Positions 51,240-59,050 of a DNA stretch of 64,000 nucleotides are shown here, one piece after another; the first letter of the stretch is position 1; each line of letters starts with the position of its first letter. Source of the stretch: Streptomyces tendae (GTDB taxonomy: Bacteria > Actinomycetota > Actinomycetes > Streptomycetales > Streptomycetaceae); contig NZ_BMUY01000013.1 of NCBI RefSeq assembly GCF_014650435.1, forward strand, positions 186,001-250,000, in the 5' to 3' direction. The notes below the pieces were generated by a model. That model saw nothing but the letters and a program-made list of their open reading frames with translations. It was not told the origin of the DNA and made no database searches. The position numbers and the translations under genes were made by a program.

Positions 51240-52650
51240 GCGCGAGCGCCGCCGGGTCTCGGCCCGGGTCCGCATCCTGCTGTGGCTGCTGCTGGTGATG
51301 GCGGTCGCGCTGGCCTCGGTGGCGGCGACCACCCGCTCGATCCTGCTGCGCGACACCGACCAGCGGATCAACGGCCTGCTCGCGCAGGAGGCCGGCGAGT
51401 TCGCCAACTTCGAGGAGCAGGGCTTCGACCCGGAGACGGGCCGCCCGTTCACCGACCCGGGGCGGCTGCTGCGGGTCTTCCTGGAACGGCAGTACGCCGA
51501 TCTCGACGAGGAACTGGTCGGCCTGGTCGGCGAGGTGGGCAGCAGGCCCACGCAGATCATCCAGCAGCGCGAGATCCCGGTCGGCCGGCCCCTGCACGAG
51601 GACGCCGACGCCCGGCGCCGCATCCACGCCTCCCCCGACTCCTCCGGCACCCTGCACCGGCCCGAGGGCGAGATCCGCTGGGCCAAGGTCACCGTGGCCC
51701 GCTACGGCGGCGAACCGGCGGCCGCGTTCGTGGTCGCCTTCCACCCGGGGCGCGAACAGGCGCGCGCGGACGAGGTGTTCCGCGTCCTGCTCGCCATCTC
51801 CGGCGTCGCCCTGCTGATGACGACGGGCATCGCCTGGGTGGTGGCGGGCCGCATCCTGAAACCGGTGCGGCTGGTGCGCACGACCGCGGCCCAGCTCACC
51901 GAGCAGGACCTGACCCGGCGCATCCCGGTGCACGGCCACGACGACGTGGCGGCGCTCGCCGAGACGTTCAACGCCATGCTGGACCGGCTGGAGCGCGCCT
52001 TCGCCACCCAGCGCCGGTTCGTCGACGACGCGGGGCACGAACTGCGCACCCCGATCACCATCGTGCGCGGCCACCTGGAACTGATGGGCGACGATCCGGC
52101 CGAGCGCGAGGAGACCGTCCGCCTCGTCACCGACGAACTGGACCGGATGAGCCGCATCGTCGAGGACCTGCTGCTGCTCGCCAAGGCCGAACGCCCCGAC
52201 TTCGTCACCCCCGAGCCGGTGCAGCTCGCCGAACTCACCGCCGACGTCTACGTCAAGGCCCGCACCCTGGGCGAGCGGGAGTGGGTGCTGGACCAGGTCG
52301 CCGACCGGGAGGCCCACCTCGATCCCCAGCGGATCACCCAGGCCATGGTGCAGCTCGCGCAGAACGCCGTGCAGCACACCACGGCCGGTCAGCGGGTCCG
52401 CATAGGCTCCCGCGCCGACGGTTCGCGGATCGAGCTGTACGTCGCCGACTCCGGGCCCGGCGTCCAGCCGCAGGACGCCGAGGTGATCTTCGAGCGGTTT
52501 CGGCGCGGCACGGCCCGGCGCGGGGTGCGCGGCACGGGCGCCGGGCTCGGGCTGTCGATCGTGCGGGCGATCGCCGAGGGCCACGGCGGCCGGGTCGACC
52601 TGCGCACCACCGAGGGCGGCGGCGCCACCTTCGTACTCACCCTGGACTGA
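51169..52650 (+). CDS. Sensor histidine kinase (OmpR-partner type)
   Basis: A 493-residue kinase with two transmembrane helices (about 36-58 and 203-225) enclosing an extracellular sensor of about 145 residues. A HAMP segment (RILKPVRLVRTTAAQLTEQD), HisKA with phospho-acceptor His in DDAGHELRTPITIVRGHL, and HATPase boxes NAVQHT, DSGPGVQ and GTGAGLGLSIV follow. The ATG at 51169 overlaps the secreted-protein gene by 71 bases in another frame; no later in-frame start precedes the first helix. Confidence 0.9.
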   Translation: MTTMTTTAAGTPTTAPETGRATGERERRRVSARVRILLWLLLVMAVALASVAATTRSILLRDTDQRINGLLAQEAGEFANFEEQGFDPETGRPFTDPGRLLRVFLERQYADLDEELVGLVGEVGSRPTQIIQQREIPVGRPLHEDADARRRIHASPDSSGTLHRPEGEIRWAKVTVARYGGEPAAAFVVAFHPGREQARADEVFRVLLAISGVALLMTTGIAWVVAGRILKPVRLVRTTAAQLTEQDLTRRIPVHGHDDVAALAETFNAMLDRLERAFATQRRFVDDAGHELRTPITIVRGHLELMGDDPAEREETVRLVTDELDRMSRIVEDLLLLAKAERPDFVTPEPVQLAELTADVYVKARTLGEREWVLDQVADREAHLDPQRITQAMVQLAQNAVQHTTAGQRVRIGSRADGSRIELYVADSGPGVQPQDAEVIFERFRRGTARRGVRGTGAGLGLSIVRAIAEGHGGRVDLRTTEGGGATFVLTLD

Positions 52651-52688
52651 CCCCCGAAGCTGCACCGAACCCCGCAGAAGAGGCTCCC

Positions 52689-53354
52689 ATGAACCGCATC
52701 CTCATCGTCGAGGACGAGGAGCGCATCGCCTCCTTCGTCGAGAAGGGCCTGCGCGCCAACGGCTTCACCACCACCGCGGTCGCCGACGGCGACGCCGCCT
52801 ACGAGTACGCCCTCACCGGCGGCTTCGACCTCGTCGTCCTGGACATCGGGCTGCCCGGCCGGGACGGCTTCACGGTCCTGCGGGAGCTGCGTGAGGCCCG
52901 GGTGACAACCCCGGTCATCGTGCTGACCGCCCGGGACTCGGTACGGGACACGGTGGCCGGCCTGGAGGGCGGCGCCGACGACTGGATGACCAAGCCGTTC
53001 CGCTTCGAGGAGCTGCTGGCCCGGGTGCGGCTGCGGCTGCGCACGGCGGCCCGGGCTCCGGAGGTGACGGTGCTGAGGTCGGGGTCGCTCAGCCTCGACC
53101 TGCGCACCCGCCGGGCCCGGTCCGAGGGCCGCACGGTGGATCTGACGGCGCGTGAGTTCGTGCTCCTTGAGCTGTTCCTGCGCCACCCGGGGCAGGTACT
53201 GTCCCGCGAGCAGATCCTGTCCCACGTGTGGGGCTACGACTTCGACCCGGGCTCCAACATCGTGGACGTGTACGTGCGGGCCCTGCGCAAGAAGCTCGGC
53301 GCCCAGCAGGTGGAGACGGTGCGCGGGATGGGGTACCGGCTGCCGACCTGGTGA
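52689..53354 (+). CDS. OmpR-family response regulator
   Basis: A 221-residue regulator. Its receiver domain has the EDEE acidic cluster, phospho-Asp in LVVLDIGLPG and Lys in DDWMTKPF. A winged-helix DNA-binding domain follows (about 125-221, VDLTAREFVLLELFLRHPGQ...VDVYVRALRKKLG). It lies 38 bases after the kinase stop and follows AGAAGAGG. The palindromes before the upstream gene and before the transporter are its likely targets. Confidence 0.93.
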   Translation: MNRILIVEDEERIASFVEKGLRANGFTTTAVADGDAAYEYALTGGFDLVVLDIGLPGRDGFTVLRELREARVTTPVIVLTARDSVRDTVAGLEGGADDWMTKPFRFEELLARVRLRLRTAARAPEVTVLRSGSLSLDLRTRRARSEGRTVDLTAREFVLLELFLRHPGQVLSREQILSHVWGYDFDPGSNIVDVYVRALRKKLGAQQVETVRGMGYRLPTW

Positions 53355-53377
53355 GGTCCGCGTCCGGCACGGCCCGG

Positions 53378-53403
53378 TGAAGTTTCCTTCATGTGACCCT
53401 CAT
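53378..53403 (+). promoter_or_regulatory. Putative response-regulator site, copy 2
   Basis: TGAAGTTTCCTTCA, then seven bases and CTCAT, matching copy 1 at 50882-50907 in arms and spacing. It lies 35-60 bases before the transporter start at 53438. Confidence 0.55.
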
Positions 53404-53437
53404 TGAGGGCTCACCGCCCCCGTGGACGCTCGAGGGC

Positions 53438-54853
53438 GTGACGTTGAACCTCCGCCTCGCGGCGGCCCTGTGCGCGGCGCTGTCCCTGTGCGCGCTGCTG
53501 GCGGTCCCCGCCAACTTCCCCGCCCTGGGCGGCGACGCGCGCCTGACCCTCGCCGTGTTCGCGCTGGCCACCTGCGCCTGGATCGGTACGCCGATCGACG
53601 ACACGTACATCGCGCTGGGTGCCGGACTGGCGCTGACCGCGACCGGCGTCATCAGCAGCGACACCCTCTTCGGCACCCTGGGTGAGGACACGGTGTGGCT
53701 GCTGATCTGCGCCTTCGTACTGGCGGCCGCGGTCGCCCGGACGGGGCTCGCGGGGCGGGCCGCGGCGTTCCTGGTGGGCGGGGCGCGCACGGTGCGGCAG
53801 TTGGTGCACCTGACGACGGCCGCGCTGGTCGTCACGGCCTTCGCGGTGCCGGCCACCTCGGGCCGGGCGGCGCTGGCGCTGCCGGTGTTCCTCGCCCTCG
53901 CCAAGGCGCTCGCCGACCGGAAGCGACTGGTCGTGATGCTGGCGCTGCTGTTCCCGACCGTGATCCTGCTGTCGGCGGTGGCGACCCTGATCGGTGCCGG
54001 TGCGCATCTGATCACGGTGTCCGTGCTGTGGGAGGCGACCGGGGACCGGATCGGGTTCACCCAGTGGCTGCTGCTCGGTCTGCCGCTGGCGGTCGCCTCC
54101 TCCCACCTCGCCGCCGAGACGGTCCTGCTGACGACCACGCGGCGCGCGGACCGCGCGGGCCCCGTCCGTATCACCGCCGAGGAGATACAGCGGCACAGCG
54201 AGAGCCCGGTCACCGGCGCGTGGACGCAGGCGGAGAAGCGCTGCGCACTGCTGCTGGCCACGGTGGTGGCCCTGTGGTGCAGCGAGCCCCTGCACCGGGT
54301 CTCGCCCGCCGTGGTGGCGCTGATCGGCGCGGTCGTCGCGTCCTCTCCCGCGCTGGGCACCGTACGGCTCAAGGACGCGCTGAAGACCGTCCCGTGGTCG
54401 CTGCTGCTGTTCATGGCGGCGACGATGGCGATGGGCGTCGCGCTGGCCGACTCCGGGGCGGCGAAGTGGCTGGTGTCGGGCCTGCCCGCGGACGTCGCCC
54501 CGGGCGTCTTCCTCGGCGTGGTGGTCGCGGTGAGCACGGCGGCCCACCTGGTCCTGCAGTCCCGTTCCGCCCGCTCCTCGGTGCTGGTCCCGCTGGTGAT
54601 CGCCGCGGCCGTCGGCGCCGGGGTCAACCCGGTCGCCGCCGCGCTCGCGTCGACCGCGGCGGCCGGGTTCTGCCACACGCTCCCGGCCTCCGCCAAGCCG
54701 GTCACGCTCTTCTCCGACGTCCCCGGCGTCCCCACCTACACCCCGCGCGACCTGCTGCGGCTGTCCGCCGTCCTGGCGCCGCTGACCGCCCTGCTCGTGC
54801 TGTTCTTCGCCGCCGCGGTCTGGCCGCTGCTCGGCGTGCCCGTGACCCGCTGA
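53438..54853 (+). CDS. SLC13/ArsB-like anion permease
   Basis: A 471-residue polytopic protein of about 11-12 helices. Two related halves contain TAFAVPATSGRAALALPVF and STAAAGFCHTLPASAKPVTL, the hairpin-type Ser/Thr/Pro anion-binding segments of the DASS/ion-transporter fold. A carboxylate such as glycerate, malate or citrate is a plausible substrate because a glycerate kinase gene follows 11 bases later. The start chosen is the GTG at 53438 after GAGGG. The GTG at 53393 would fall inside the putative operator. Confidence 0.82.
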   Translation: MTLNLRLAAALCAALSLCALLAVPANFPALGGDARLTLAVFALATCAWIGTPIDDTYIALGAGLALTATGVISSDTLFGTLGEDTVWLLICAFVLAAAVARTGLAGRAAAFLVGGARTVRQLVHLTTAALVVTAFAVPATSGRAALALPVFLALAKALADRKRLVVMLALLFPTVILLSAVATLIGAGAHLITVSVLWEATGDRIGFTQWLLLGLPLAVASSHLAAETVLLTTTRRADRAGPVRITAEEIQRHSESPVTGAWTQAEKRCALLLATVVALWCSEPLHRVSPAVVALIGAVVASSPALGTVRLKDALKTVPWSLLLFMAATMAMGVALADSGAAKWLVSGLPADVAPGVFLGVVVAVSTAAHLVLQSRSARSSVLVPLVIAAAVGAGVNPVAAALASTAAAGFCHTLPASAKPVTLFSDVPGVPTYTPRDLLRLSAVLAPLTALLVLFFAAAVWPLLGVPVTR

Positions 54854-54864
54854 AGGAGCCCACC

Positions 54865-56118
54865 ATGTCTTCTCCGTCCCCCGTGCTGAACCGTGTCATC
54901 GTGGCCCCCAGCGGCTTCAAGGAGTCCCTGTCCGCGCAGGCCGCCGCCGACGCCATCGCGGCGGGCGTCCGCCGGGTGCTGCCGGACGCCGAGATCGACC
55001 GGATCCCCCTGGTCGACGGAGGCGAGGGCACCGCCGTCGCACTGGCGTCGGCGACCGGCGGACGGCTGGTCGCGCTGGCCGCCACCGGCCCGGTCGGCGA
55101 CCGGATCGGCACCCACTTCGCCCTGCTCGGCCCCCGGGACACCGCGGTGGTGGAGATGGCGGCCGTCGCGGGCCTGGCCCTGGTGCCCCGCGCCCTGCGC
55201 GACCCCGGCGCCACCACCACCTACGGCGTCGGCGAACTGGTCCGCGCCGCACTCGACACCGGGGTGCGGCGCATCCTGGTCGGCTGCGGCGACTCGGGCA
55301 CCTCCGACGGGGGCGCGGGCGCGCTCCAGGCGCTCGGGGCCCGGCTGCTGGACGCGGACGGCTTCGAACTCGGCCCCGGCGGACGGGAGCTGAACCGACT
55401 CGTCCGCGTCGACCCGTCCGGTCTCGACGCCCGGCTGAAGGACACCGAGCTGCTCGTCGCCTGCAACCCGTACAACGTGCTGTGCGGTGAGCGGGGCGTG
55501 GCCCGGGTGTTCGGCCCGCAGAAGGGGGCGACGCCCGCGCAGGTCGAGGAGTTGTCGGCCGGGCTGGAGAACTGGGCGCGCGTCCTCACCCGCGACCTCG
55601 GCGCGGCCGGCACCGACCTGCGCACCGGCCCGGGCACCGGCGCCTCCGGCGGTCTCGGCGCGGGGCTCGCCGCCGTCGGCGCGCGGCTGCTGCCCCGCTT
55701 CGACGTGCTCCTCGACCATGTCGACCTGGACGCCCGCCTGGCCCGCGCCGACCTGGTGCTCACCGCCGAGGGCGCCCTGGACCACCAGACGCCGCGCGGC
55801 AAGGTCCCGGCCGAGGTGGCCCGCCGCGCCAAGCTCTCCGGCCGGCCCGTACTCGCCCTGGCCGGCACGCTCGGCGAGGGCGCGCACGAGGTGCCGGGGG
55901 TGGACGCCTGCCACGGGATCATGCCGGCGCCGATGGCCCTGGCGGACGCGCTGCTGCGCGCCTCCGAACTCCTCACGGACGCCACGGAACGGGCGCTGCG
56001 GATGGTGGTGCTGGGATCGCGGCTGCCGGGCCGGACCGCTCAGGCGCCGGTACCCGCCGCGGAGGCGGGGGCGCCGGAGGTGGTGTCGGGCACGCAGCGC
56101 CCGTCCTCGGTGCGGTAG
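54865..56118 (+). CDS. Glycerate kinase (GlxK/GarK type)
   Basis: A 417-residue glycerate 2-kinase. It has VIVAPSGFKESLSAQAAADA at the N terminus, VDGGEGTA, GCGDSGTSDGGAGALQALGA and TGASGGLGAGLAAVGA. The family makes 2-phosphoglycerate from D-glycerate and ATP. The ATG at 54865 follows GAAGGAG, 11 bases after the transporter stop; together they suggest glycerate uptake and use under two-component control. The Ala/Pro/Gly-rich C-terminal extension overlaps the convergent aminotransferase gene by 79 bases. Confidence 0.9.
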   Translation: MSSPSPVLNRVIVAPSGFKESLSAQAAADAIAAGVRRVLPDAEIDRIPLVDGGEGTAVALASATGGRLVALAATGPVGDRIGTHFALLGPRDTAVVEMAAVAGLALVPRALRDPGATTTYGVGELVRAALDTGVRRILVGCGDSGTSDGGAGALQALGARLLDADGFELGPGGRELNRLVRVDPSGLDARLKDTELLVACNPYNVLCGERGVARVFGPQKGATPAQVEELSAGLENWARVLTRDLGAAGTDLRTGPGTGASGGLGAGLAAVGARLLPRFDVLLDHVDLDARLARADLVLTAEGALDHQTPRGKVPAEVARRAKLSGRPVLALAGTLGEGAHEVPGVDACHGIMPAPMALADALLRASELLTDATERALRMVVLGSRLPGRTAQAPVPAAEAGAPEVVSGTQRPSSVR

Positions 56119-57425
56119 TTCCAGCGGGCGCCGTCGCTCACCAGTTCCCGGACGGCGCCGACGAACCGCTCGACGTGCTCGTCGGGGGTGCCCGCGCCGA
56201 AGCTGACGCGGATGGCGTTGAGGGACTTCTCGCCGGGCGACGCCTCGGGCGCCCCGCACTCGCCCTGCGTCTGCGGGTCGCTGCCGAGCAGGGTGCGCAG
56301 CAGCGGGTGGGCGCAGAACAGGCCGTCGCGCACGCCGATGCCGTACTCGGCGGAGAGCGCGGCGGCGAAGTGCGAGCTGTTCCAGCCCTCGACGACGAAG
56401 GAGAGCACCCCGACGCGCGGCGCGTCGTCCCCGAAGAGGGACAGGACGCGCACCTCGGGCACCTCGGCGAGGCCCTCGCGCACCTTCCGGATCAGGTACT
56501 CCTCGCGGGCGACCAGCGAGTCGAACCCGGCCTCGGTGAGCGCCTTGCAGGCGGAGGCGATCGCGTAGGCGCCGATGACGTTGGGGGAGCCGGCCTCGTG
56601 CCGTGCGGCGCTGTCGTGCCACCGCACGTCCACGCCGCCGTCCGCGCGCCGGGAGACGCTGCGGCTGGCACCGCCGCCGGCCAGGTACGCCTCCGCCTCG
56701 CGCAGCCAGTCGGCGCGGCCCGCCAGCACGCCGGAGCCGAAGGGCGCGTACAGCTTGTGCCCGGAGAAGGCGACCCAGTCCACGTCCAGGTCGCGCACGC
56801 TCACCGGGTGGTGCGGCGCGAGCTGGGCGGCGTCCAGGACGATCCGGGCGCCGTGCGCGTGGGCGGCGGCGGCCAGCTCCCGCACCGGCCACAGCTCACC
56901 GGTGACGTTGGAGGCGCCGGTGACGCAGACCAGGGCGGGCCCGTACGGCTCGCGGGCGGCGAGGGCACGCTCCAGGGTCTCGACGGCCTCGGCGGGGGTG
57001 CGCGGGGCGTCGAGGTAGGTGACGTCGGCGTTCCGCCAGGGCAGCAGCGAGGCGTGGTGCTCGGTCTCGAAGACGAAGACCCGGCAGTGGGCGGGCAGCG
57101 CGGCGGCGAGCAGGTTCAGGGAGTCGGTGGTGGACCGGGTGAAGACCACCTGGTCCTCGTCCCGGCAGCAGAGGAACTCGGCGACGGTCCTGCGGGCGTT
57201 CTCGAACAGGTCGGTCGACAGCTGCGAGAGGTACCCGGCGCCCCGGTGGACACTGCCGTAGTACGGGGCGTAGGCGGCCACGTCGTCCCAGACCCGCTGG
57301 AGCGCGGGCGCGCTGGCGGCGTAGTCGAGCGCGGCGTAGGTGACCTCCCCGCCGGTGACGAGCGGCACGGTGACGTCCCGGCCGAGGACGGGCAGCGGGG
57401 TGGCGACAGCGGTGGGTACGGACAT
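56040..57425 (-). CDS. Class V aminotransferase / cysteine desulfurase-like PLP enzyme
   Basis: A 461-residue fold-type I PLP enzyme. It has LDYAASAPALQ (N-terminal substrate region), ETEHHASLLPWR, VTGASNVTGELWPV, IVLDAAQLAPHHPV with the PLP-binding Asp, and SGHKLYAPFGSGVL with the Schiff-base Lys. The C-terminal half has AGSPNVIGAYA and VSFGAGTPDEHVERF. It could act on cysteine or a related sulfur amino acid; the SAM-IV riboswitch upstream supports a sulfur role. The ATG at 57425 follows GGGAG. It converges on the glycerate kinase gene. Confidence 0.85.
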   Translation of the reverse strand: MSVPTAVATPLPVLGRDVTVPLVTGGEVTYAALDYAASAPALQRVWDDVAAYAPYYGSVHRGAGYLSQLSTDLFENARRTVAEFLCCRDEDQVVFTRSTTDSLNLLAAALPAHCRVFVFETEHHASLLPWRNADVTYLDAPRTPAEAVETLERALAAREPYGPALVCVTGASNVTGELWPVRELAAAAHAHGARIVLDAAQLAPHHPVSVRDLDVDWVAFSGHKLYAPFGSGVLAGRADWLREAEAYLAGGGASRSVSRRADGGVDVRWHDSAARHEAGSPNVIGAYAIASACKALTEAGFDSLVAREEYLIRKVREGLAEVPEVRVLSLFGDDAPRVGVLSFVVEGWNSSHFAAALSAEYGIGVRDGLFCAHPLLRTLLGSDPQTQGECGAPEASPGEKSLNAIRVSFGAGTPDEHVERFVGAVRELVSDGARWNYRTEDGRCVPDTTSGAPASAAGTGA

Positions 57426-57653
57426 GGCGGACTCCCGTGAGGACCAGCGCGCGGCAGGGCGCTGTGAAAGAGAAGAAAGGGGGGTGTGCGGAGGCGGGGC
57501 TCTGCGGCCAAGGGCCTGTCCCTCGGCCCGGCCCGGGGCCGCGGGCACGAAGCACCGCTAGGGGGCGTCGGGCCGGTCCGAGGGACAGGCCCTATCGCAT
57601 TCGCTGGTTCACGGGAGACTCCCTCGGACGACCCAGGACCCCTGGTTTCGCGA
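57426..57653 (-). other. Leader region between SAM-IV element and aminotransferase start
   Basis: About 230 bases of untranslated leader. It holds the inverted-repeat element at 57511-57593, the hairpin at 57636-57660 and a C/T-rich stretch (CCCCCCTTTCTTCTCTTTC on the minus strand near 57470-57487). No short gene with a good ribosome site was found. Confidence 0.5.
57511..57593. repeat. 83-bp element with long terminal inverted repeats
   Basis: Perfect 16-base arms AGGGCCTGTCCCTCGG (57511-57526) and its complement (57578-57593) extend to 24 bases with one mismatch, around a 35-base centre. The ends resemble the AGGGCCTGTCC-type termini I associate with some Streptomyces insertion sequences, so it may be a MITE-like relic. 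It may also fold as a strong hairpin in the aminotransferase leader. Confidence 0.6.
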
Positions 57654-57660
57654 GGGGTCC
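57636..57660 (-). terminator. Hairpin overlapping the 3' end of the SAM-IV aptamer
   Basis: GGACCCCT and AGGGGTCC arms with a 9-base loop. On the minus strand the first arm overlaps the last bases of the riboswitch (GCGCGGACCC), so the two folds could compete. This is a possible expression platform. Confidence 0.5.
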
Positions 57661-57772
57661 GCGCTTGCCGTGGACCTTGCTGTCCACGACCTGGTCTTCA
57701 CCCGGGGCACCCCGCCACGGACGGAGGGTTGCCGGACAGTCGGCCGGGGCCTCATGACTGTCACTCATGACC
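57655..57772 (-). ncRNA. SAM-IV riboswitch
   Basis: On the minus strand the element reads GGTCATGAGTGACAGTCATG, then GCCCCGGC, TGTCCGGCAACCCTCC, GTGGCGGGGTGCCCCGGGTG, AAGACCAGG, a variable stem with GTGGAC/GTCCAC, and GGCAAGCGCGGACC. This follows the known SAM-IV aptamer nearly segment by segment, including the GGCAACCCTCC core and the closing GGCAAGCGCGG pseudoknot region. SAM-IV is largely an actinobacterial S-adenosylmethionine sensor. It precedes the class V aminotransferase gene. Confidence 0.93.
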
Positions 57773-57780
57773 TGTCGAAA

Positions 57781-57810
57781 AACCTAGGGGAAAAGATCGG
57801 CGCCCCGCAA
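57781..57810 (-). promoter_or_regulatory. Candidate promoter of the SAM-IV-aminotransferase unit
   Basis: On the minus strand, TTGCGG (57810-57805), 18 bases, TAGGTT (57786-57781). Transcription would begin close to the first base of the riboswitch. Confidence 0.5.
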
Positions 57811-57852
57811 CCCGGGTCCGGATCGCGGGACGCACGTCACACTGCAGGGCCG

Positions 57853-58917
57853 CTACGCGTGGCTCACGGCCACCCAGCGGTCCAGTACGCCCTTGGCGGC
57901 GCCCGAGTCGATCGCCTCGGCCGCGCGGTCCATCCCGGCCCGCAGCTGCGCAGCCAGAGGCTCCTCGCCGGGGTTCAGCGCCACCAGGGCCGCCGCCGAG
58001 TTCAGCAGGACCGCGTCCCGGACCGGACCGGTCTCGCCGGCCAGCAGGCGGCGGGCGACGTCGGCGTTGTAGGAGGCGTCGGCGCCGCGCAGCGCCTCGA
58101 CCGGCACCAGCTCGATGCCGACATCCCGCGGGTCGAAGGTCTCCTCGGTCACCCGGCCGTCGCGCACGGTCCACACCCGGGACGTGGCGGTGGTGGTCAG
58201 CTCGTCGAGACCGTCGTCGCCGCGGAAGACCAGCGACGAGTGGCCCCGCTCGGCGAAGACACCGGCGATGATCGGCGCCATCCGGGCGTGCGCCACCCCG
58301 ATCGCCTGGGCCTTCACCCGGGCGGGGTTGGTCAGCGGGCCCAGGAAGTTGAACACCGTGCGGATGCCGAGCTGACCGCGCGCCGCCGCCACGTGGCGCA
58401 GCGCCGGGTGGAACTTCACGGCGAAGCAGAAGGTGATGCCGGCTTCCTCGGCGACCTCCGCCACCCGCTTCGGCGTCAGCTCCAGATTGACGCCGAGCTT
58501 CTCCAGGACGTCGGAGGCCCCGGACGCCGAGGAGGCGGCCCGGTTGCCGTGCTTGACGACCTTCGCCCCCGTGCCGGCCACGACGATCGCGGACATGGTG
58601 GAGATGTTGACCGTCTTGGCGCCGTCGCCGCCGGTGCCGACGATGTCGACGGTCTCCCCCGGCACCTCGATCACGTTGGCGTGCTCGTACATGGTGCGGA
58701 CGAGCCCGGAGATCTCCTCGACCGTCTCGCCCTTGAACCGCAGGCCCACCGCGAAGGCGGCGATCTGCGCGTCGGTCGCCTCGCCGCGCATGATCACGTC
58801 CAGCGCCCAGGCGGTGTCGTCCGCGCTCAGGTCGCGGCCGTCCAGCAGTCCGTTCAGCAGGGCGGGCCAGGAGCGGTCCGCCGTGGTGTCGCCTCCAGCG
58901 GGGGTCACAGCGCTCAT
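57853..58917 (-). CDS. trpD: Anthranilate phosphoribosyltransferase
   Basis: A 354-residue enzyme joining anthranilate and PRPP, the second step of tryptophan synthesis. It has VDIVGTGGDGAKTVNIST (PRPP/anthranilate loop, about 90-107), VVKHGNRAASSASGASDVLE, FNFLGPLTNPA and GDDGLDELTTT (metal-binding DE). The ATG at 58917 follows AGGAG. It is separated from trpE(G) by some 30 kb, as is common in Streptomyces; no attenuator is visible in front of it. Confidence 0.95.
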   Translation of the reverse strand: MSAVTPAGGDTTADRSWPALLNGLLDGRDLSADDTAWALDVIMRGEATDAQIAAFAVGLRFKGETVEEISGLVRTMYEHANVIEVPGETVDIVGTGGDGAKTVNISTMSAIVVAGTGAKVVKHGNRAASSASGASDVLEKLGVNLELTPKRVAEVAEEAGITFCFAVKFHPALRHVAAARGQLGIRTVFNFLGPLTNPARVKAQAIGVAHARMAPIIAGVFAERGHSSLVFRGDDGLDELTTTATSRVWTVRDGRVTEETFDPRDVGIELVPVEALRGADASYNADVARRLLAGETGPVRDAVLLNSAAALVALNPGEEPLAAQLRAGMDRAAEAIDSGAAKGVLDRWVAVSHA

Positions 58918-58987
58918 AGCCGCTCCTGAATCGTGTGTGTGTCGTCGACGGGGATCGTGCTCCCACCCTATCCAGCCCCGGACACGG

Positions 58988-59025
58988 CGAAGGGCCCCGT
59001 CCGCGGAACGGAACGGGGCCCTTCG
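58988..59025 (-). terminator. Terminator after the qcrCAB operon
   Basis: Arms CGAAGGGCCCCGT (58988-59000) and ACGGGGCCCTTCG (59013-59025) around a 12-base loop, 26 bases past the qcrB stop and 71 bases before the trpD start. No clear T tract follows. Confidence 0.75.
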
Positions 59026-59050
59026 ACCGTGGTGTGGCGACGCTGGAGGG

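Noticed and set aside
57670..58929. 419-residue plus-strand frame opposite trpD
   Set aside because: Antisense shadow of trpD; the 5' part is the complement of the SAM-IV riboswitch.
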